Origin: Helicobacteraceae bacterium
GTDB lineage: Bacteria; Campylobacterota; Campylobacteria; Campylobacterales; SZUA-545
Assembly: GCA_031268655.1 (NCBI GenBank)
Contig: JAIRWX010000006.1
Coordinates: 1-57,392, forward strand
Direction of reading: 5' to 3'
DNA length: 57,392 nt
This document shows positions 53,588 through 57,392 of the stretch, in pieces; position 1 is the first letter of the stretch, and the number at the start of each line of letters is the position of its first letter. The position numbers and the translations under genes were made by a program. The notes beneath the pieces were generated by a model. That model was given only the letters and a program-made list of their open reading frames with translations. It made no database searches and was not told where the DNA came from.

Positions 53588-54901
53588 ATAAAGCCGATTT
53601 TATATCTGTGCGCGGTGTTGGGACTAAGATTTTTCGGTCTTTTTCTTGTAATGCCCGTGCTTGCGATCGGCGCGGTAAACTTAGAGGGAGGCGCTCCTTT
53701 TCTGGCGGGGCTGGCGATTGGCGGCTACGCGCTGATGCAGATGCTGTTTCAGTACCCGTTCGGCGCGTTAAGCGATCGTTTTGGGCGCAAAAAAATGATT
53801 GCGATCGGCATGTGTATTTTCGCCGTCGGTTCGGCGATATGCGCCTTAGCCGACAGCGTAATGATTTTGATAGCGGGTCGTTTTATTCAGGGCGCGGGCG
53901 CGGTGAGCGCCGTTATAACCGCCACGATAGGCGATCTTACCGACGAGGAGAACCGCTCGAAAGCGATGGCTATGATGGGCATGTCTATCGCCTGCAGTTT
54001 TATCGTCGCTCTGCTCGTAGGTCCGCTCGCGGCGGCGAAATTCGGCGTAAGCTCTCTGTTTTGGGTTAGTTTCGCGCTTGTGCCGCCCGCTCTGCTCATT
54101 TTAAGAGCCGTCCCAAATCCGCCGAAAATTACGCCGATCGATCCCTTAGAATCTAACAAAATACGCAGGATATTCGCCAATCGAAACCTACGACGGCTCA
54201 ATATCGCTATGTTTTTGCACAGTTTCATAATGACCGCCTCGTTCTTTATGATTCCTATGGTTTTAACTCAGGAAAAGGGCTACGAGATGGATACGCTCTG
54301 GCGCGTCTATCTGCCCGCGCTTTTTTGCGGCGTTCTGGCTATGGCGCTGGGCGTGGCGATCGGCGAAAAGTTGGGAGCGGTCAAACAAGTGATGCTTGTC
54401 GGCGTCGCGCTTTTGGCGACGACCTTCGCGTTAATAGCCGCGATCCCGCAAAGTTTCGTTTTCTGGGTTATGGCTATGTTTGTAGGGATTAACAGCCTCG
54501 AGCCGCTGATGCAGTCGAGCGCCACGAAATTCGCGCGGGCGGACGAGAGAGGATCGGCGCTTGGGATTTTCAACGCCTGTCAGTTCAGCGGCGTTTTTAT
54601 CGGCGGCGCGAGCGCGGGCGCTATTTACGGCGATTACGGGTCGGCGGCGTTGTCGATTTTGCTCTGCTGTTTGTGCGCCGTCTGGCTTCTGCTCGCCTTT
54701 GGCATAGATAATCCTCGCAAAACAAAGACGATCGCGATCGAGCTTTCGCGTCTGCCGCAACAAGCGGTCATTGAAAAATATCGAGGCGTGGTGGAGTGTT
54801 ATCGCGCTGAAAAGCTGTTTGTTCGCTATGATCCTGCCTTAATTTCAAGCGATACTTTGCTAGATTATCTGCAAAAGGAAGACGATGATTATCGACGATA
54901 A
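53588..54901 (+). CDS. MFS transporter, YajR-like, with possible ATA start
   Basis: A drug/metabolite proton antiporter of the major facilitator superfamily. About twelve helices: LGLRFFGLFLVMPVLAIG, DRFGRKKMIAIG (motif A), GRFIQGAGAVSAV (motif B) and a second 6-helix half. A C-terminal domain of about 60 residues (IELSRLPQQAVIEKY, LLDYLQ) resembles the YajR YAM domain. The expected N-terminus KPILYLCAVLGLRFF has no ATG/GTG/TTG in frame before GTG at 53612. ATA at 53588 lies six bases after AAAGGA, so it may be the start. A later start at 53612 or 53615 is the alternative. Confidence 0.85.
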   Translation: MKPILYLCAVLGLRFFGLFLVMPVLAIGAVNLEGGAPFLAGLAIGGYALMQMLFQYPFGALSDRFGRKKMIAIGMCIFAVGSAICALADSVMILIAGRFIQGAGAVSAVITATIGDLTDEENRSKAMAMMGMSIACSFIVALLVGPLAAAKFGVSSLFWVSFALVPPALLILRAVPNPPKITPIDPLESNKIRRIFANRNLRRLNIAMFLHSFIMTASFFMIPMVLTQEKGYEMDTLWRVYLPALFCGVLAMALGVAIGEKLGAVKQVMLVGVALLATTFALIAAIPQSFVFWVMAMFVGINSLEPLMQSSATKFARADERGSALGIFNACQFSGVFIGGASAGAIYGDYGSAALSILLCCLCAVWLLLAFGIDNPRKTKTIAIELSRLPQQAVIEKYRGVVECYRAEKLFVRYDPALISSDTLLDYLQKEDDDYRR

Positions 54902-55175
54902 TCTGTTAGATCGTTTAGAGACGCTTTCTCAACTGACGATCGCGTCGGACAAACGCGAAGCTACAAAGCAAAGCCTAAGCGAAATTCTGGGTTTCGTGGA
55001 GAAGCTAAACGAGTTGGACACTAGTCAGGCGGACGCGATTTCGACGCTTTTTGACGCGCGGGCGAGACTTCGATCCGACGAGCCAAAAGAGGATCGCGCC
55101 GTTTTCGAGGATATTATCAAGCGCGCCGCCAAAGCCGACGAGCGTTGTTTCATCACGCCTAGAATTGTGGGTTAA
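54885..55175 (+). CDS. gatC: Glutamyl-tRNA(Gln)/aspartyl-tRNA(Asn) amidotransferase subunit C
   Basis: 96 residues of the GatC subunit of GatCAB, which converts Glu-tRNA-Gln and/or Asp-tRNA-Asn to the amidated tRNA. Helical N-terminus LLDRLETLSQLTIA, then EILGFVEKLNELDT, the TLFDARARLRSDEPKED strand and the PRIVG tail are typical. It overlaps the MFS gene by 17 bases. GatA/GatB are not in the window. Probably co-transcribed with pilT, 22 bases further. Confidence 0.9.
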   Translation: MIIDDNLLDRLETLSQLTIASDKREATKQSLSEILGFVEKLNELDTSQADAISTLFDARARLRSDEPKEDRAVFEDIIKRAAKADERCFITPRIVG

Positions 55176-55197
55176 ATCCAAAAAAGGAGCATTAAGC

Positions 55198-56289
55198 ATG
55201 GATTTGAGCGAATTGAGCCTCGATCAGCTCTTAAAAACGGTTGTCGCGCACGAAGCGAGCGACTTACACTTGATCGTCGGCGCCGAACCGCAGGTGCGCA
55301 TTAACGCCGTAATGACGCCGCTTGATTTGCCGAAGCTCGATCGTAATACTGTTCAGACGCTCTGCTACGCGGTTCTGACCGATTCGCAGAAGAAGAAGTT
55401 TGAAGAGGCGAAAGAGCTTGATTTCGCTCTCGATCTGCCTACGATCGGACGCTTCCGCGTTAATTACTATTACGAACGTCATAATATGGCGGCTTCGTTT
55501 CGCGTTATTCCGTCGAGTATCCCTTCGATCGACAGCTTAAAACTGCCCGTGATGCTTAAAGATCTGATCAAGCGGCAAAAGGGGCTGATTCTCGTTACGG
55601 GTCCTACGGGAAGCGGCAAAACTACTACGCTCGCCGCGATAGTTCACGAGTTGAACGCGACGGAAAAGGGACACATCATAACGATTGAGGACCCCGTGGA
55701 GTTTATTCACCCCCACGGAACCTGCATTATTTCGCATAGAAGTTTGGGCGAAGACACCCATAGTTTTGCCGACGCGATTAAGTACTCTATGCGTCAGGAT
55801 CCGGACATTATTCTGGTGGGCGAAATGCGCGACGTGCAGACGATACGAACCGCGCTTACAGCCGCCGAAACGGGACACTTGGTGATGGGAACGCTTCACA
55901 CCAACTCCGCGCCGCAGACCATCAGCCGTATTATCAACGTTTTTCCTACCGACGAACAGGCGCTGATTCGCACGCAGCTTTCGATGGGGCTTTTGGGCGT
56001 GATTTCGCAGGTGCTTATGCCAAAAACGAGCGGCGGGCGAACGGCGGTTTTTGAGGTGATGGTTAATACCCCCGCGATCGCAAACCTGATCCGCGACGAT
56101 AAACTGCACCAAATCTACGCCTCGATGCAGATCGGTCAACAGCAAACCAAGATGCAGACGCAGACGCAGGAGCTGATTAAGGCTTTCCGCGCGGGCGAGA
56201 TTACCAGAGAAAGCGCGCTTAAATACGCCTCGAATCTTGATGAGATTAAAAAAGCGCTTGGCGCCGGCGAGAAAGAGGTAACGGCTTAG
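55198..56289 (+). CDS. pilT: Type IV pilus retraction ATPase PilT
   Basis: Hexameric retraction motor of twitching-type pili. 363 residues: N-terminal PAS-like region (HEASDLHLIVGAEPQVRI), Walker A GPTGSGKTT (about 134-142), ASP box TIEDPVEFIH, Walker B DPDIILVGEMRD and HIS box ETGHLVMGTLHT. The C-terminus has IANLIRDDKLHQIYAS, typical of PilT. AAAAGGAG precedes the ATG at 55198. Few Campylobacterota carry pil genes. Other pil genes are not in view. Confidence 0.94.
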   Translation: MDLSELSLDQLLKTVVAHEASDLHLIVGAEPQVRINAVMTPLDLPKLDRNTVQTLCYAVLTDSQKKKFEEAKELDFALDLPTIGRFRVNYYYERHNMAASFRVIPSSIPSIDSLKLPVMLKDLIKRQKGLILVTGPTGSGKTTTLAAIVHELNATEKGHIITIEDPVEFIHPHGTCIISHRSLGEDTHSFADAIKYSMRQDPDIILVGEMRDVQTIRTALTAAETGHLVMGTLHTNSAPQTISRIINVFPTDEQALIRTQLSMGLLGVISQVLMPKTSGGRTAVFEVMVNTPAIANLIRDDKLHQIYASMQIGQQQTKMQTQTQELIKAFRAGEITRESALKYASNLDEIKKALGAGEKEVTA

Positions 56290-56418
56290 GCTAACGCGCG
56301 GTAGCTAATTCTCTCGCGGCGGTTAAAAGGGGTGGGCGCGTCGCTTTTCGCTAACGCGGCGGTCGAATAACGCGAAACAAAGCCGCCGCGCAACAATCAA
56401 CGTCAAAAGGATCGGTAT

Positions 56419-57081
56419 ATGATACGAAGGGTTGTAGTTTTGCTATCGCTTTGCGTCGGCGCGCTATTTGCGGATAGCGTCGCGCAGTTGGACAGATTTG
56501 TCGTTAGTTCCGTCTTGCAGCCAGAGGGCGCGACGCTGGAAATATATCATAAAGACGGCGAAATGTTTCAGGAAATTGTTTACGATAGCGACGGTTATTG
56601 CGATGCGGATTTTCTGTTCAACAACGTTGAAGGCGAAGAACGCAGCGACAGCATAGGCTTTATATGCGAAAGTCAATATTCCGCAGTCGAGTACAGCTAC
56701 GATCCCAAAGAGAAGCAATACGTTTACGCCGGTCCGATCGAGCATATTTCACTCGACGAAATCGCGGAGCTAAAAGATTTTTATATTCTGCTTAGTTTTG
56801 ATTATATGAAAGCCGACAAACCCGAATACGGCAACGTCATTGTATTCCAAAAGCCTTCAAACAGAATAGCTCAAACGATCGGCTTGGACTATAAGGGCGC
56901 GGCGCAGATCTGCGAAGGAATGTGTTTAGCGGTCAACGACTATAACTCTGACGGATTTAGCGACTTTTCGCTTTTTGCGGGCGACTACGAACATGAAAAC
57001 AGAGTTTACTTTTCGTACGATCCAAAGAAAGGCGGGTTTTTCTTAAGCGAAATCGAAGAGCGCGATCTGGAATCCGAGTAG
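56419..57081 (+). CDS. Secreted protein with a calcium-loop motif
   Basis: 220 residues, no family that I recognise. A signal peptide (RRVVVLLSLCVGALFADS) leads into an acidic mature protein with many aromatic residues. Near residue 175 NDYNSDGFSDFSLF fits a DxNxDGxxDF calcium-binding loop of FG-GAP or EF-hand type. AAAGGA precedes the ATG. It is followed after nine bases by an AT-rich ORF with a strong ribosome site (AGGAGG overlapping its stop), so the two may be translated together. Periplasmic or extracellular. Confidence 0.65.
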   Translation: MIRRVVVLLSLCVGALFADSVAQLDRFVVSSVLQPEGATLEIYHKDGEMFQEIVYDSDGYCDADFLFNNVEGEERSDSIGFICESQYSAVEYSYDPKEKQYVYAGPIEHISLDEIAELKDFYILLSFDYMKADKPEYGNVIVFQKPSNRIAQTIGLDYKGAAQICEGMCLAVNDYNSDGFSDFSLFAGDYEHENRVYFSYDPKKGGFFLSEIEERDLESE

Positions 57082-57090
57082 GAGGATATT

Positions 57091-57303
57091 ATGGATATAA
57101 ATGAGTTTAAGGCAAATTCGGGCTTAATGGAATTACCGGCGGAACTGGAAAATTTAATACATTTTCAAAATAATCAATCCGATAATGAAGAATATTCGGA
57201 TGGGTTTGGTATTCGTATTGATAAAAAACATGGGTTAAAAACTTGGAGTAAAAACATTGACATAAATATAGAAAATAGTATAAAATACAAAAACAATGGA
57301 TAA
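57091..57303 (+). CDS. AT-rich hypothetical small protein, SMI1-like at best
   Basis: 70 residues: MDINEFKANSGLMELPAELENLIHF then YSDGFGIRIDKKHGLKTWSKN. The LPxEL and DGFG-type elements vaguely recall SMI1/KNR4-like immunity proteins, but this is weak. The DNA drops abruptly to about 20% GC by eye right after the previous gene, as at the left edge. TAGGAGGA overlaps the previous stop as ribosome site. It could be an immunity or cargo gene, or the 5' part of a longer protein broken at 57301. Confidence 0.5.
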   Translation: MDINEFKANSGLMELPAELENLIHFQNNQSDNEEYSDGFGIRIDKKHGLKTWSKNIDINIENSIKYKNNG

Positions 57304-57392
57304 AAATATTTTTAATATAGACACAATAGAATATATTTTTAAAACGTCTATAAATGAAAAAGAAAATCAAAAAGTTATATTATCTGCTAAAG
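57296..57392 (+). CDS. AT-rich ORF, 3' end cut by the window
   Basis: From ATG at 57296 a frame runs to the window end (32 residues, MDKNIFNIDTIEYIF and on). It overlaps the previous ORF by eight bases in another frame. No known family. It may be a separate gene or a frameshifted continuation of the preceding small ORF. Confidence 0.4.
   Translation, partial: MDKNIFNIDTIEYIFKTSINEKENQKVILSAK

Noticed and set aside
53581-54069. ATG frame of 162 codons overlapping the MFS gene
   Set aside because: It shares the AAAGGA ribosome site region but its product is arginine-rich and random, whereas the neighbouring frame gives a clean 12-helix transporter.
1-57392. CRISPR array, insertion sequence or prophage genes
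   Set aside because: I saw no regularly spaced repeats, transposase or integrase motifs, or phage structural genes on either strand.

Overview
The window looks like chromosomal DNA of a motile, Gram-negative member of the Campylobacterota (former Epsilonproteobacteria), possibly an uncultured host-associated lineage. The reasons are a FlgG2/FlgG pair behind a sigma-54 promoter, an FlgS-type flagellar kinase, pseudaminic acid genes, a Csd3/Pgp3-like M23 peptidase next to rsmE and queH, an Opr-like porin, and dense packing with many ATGA/TAATG gene overlaps. Base composition is close to 50% GC by eye. The two window edges (1-240 and 57091-57392) are far more AT-rich and look foreign.

Layout. 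1-417: AT-rich small ORF and an unassigned boundary stretch. 418-2866 (minus): leuD, flgG, flgG2 with a sigma-54 promoter. 2867-9256 (minus): speA, a nuclease-methyltransferase fusion coupled to hisS, tmk, coaD. 9391-20676 (plus): a lipooligosaccharide-type envelope locus with three different sulfatase-fold membrane transferases (LtaS-like, YejM/PbgA-like, EptA-like), five glycosyltransferases, a GT9 heptosyltransferase-like enzyme and a DUF6165 protein. 20673-26434 (minus): polysaccharide deacetylase, a GT4, waaF and pseI-pseG-pseF. 26470-32636 (minus): a DksA-like regulator, glgA and a 1381-residue surface protein ending in a CFI-box. 32774-38411 (plus): outer membrane protein, ThiS-like carrier, membrane protein with a degenerate Mrr-like domain, porin, rodA, a CAT-anticodon tRNA, flgS. 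38487-40731: a DUF1538 / PII-like / CBS operon. 41021-43942 (minus): queH, rsmE, csd3-like. 44052-51438 (plus): lipoprotein, a split AAA+ ATPase, a D12 methyltransferase with a putative restriction endonuclease, dedA, ABC ATPase, PBP1A. 51522-53430 (minus): metY, rdgB. 53588 to the end (plus): YajR-like MFS, gatC, pilT, a secreted protein, then AT-rich ORFs.

How the genes work together. The centre of the window is devoted to the cell surface: glycan assembly, phosphate-type decoration of lipid or glycan, nonulosonic acid synthesis, porin, and peptidoglycan synthesis and trimming. The clearest regulatory device is a 19-C homopolymer inside the EptA-like gene. By the reading frames it makes expression phase-variable: loss or gain of one C truncates the protein before its catalytic domain. 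Next to it, two tandem GT2 genes share an almost identical 201-bp 5' segment and then diverge, a sign of duplication with recombination. FlgS, the kinase that in this phylum drives FlgR/sigma-54, lies in the same window as a sigma-54 promoter for flgG2 and sigma-54-like sequences in the divergent region between the giant surface protein and the outer membrane protein.

No insertion sequence, CRISPR array, rRNA or prophage was recognised. No stretch above 300 bases lacks a gene; the longest gaps (37125-37409, 40732-41020, 35700-35914) hold hairpins, a weak promoter candidate, and one doubtful short ORF.
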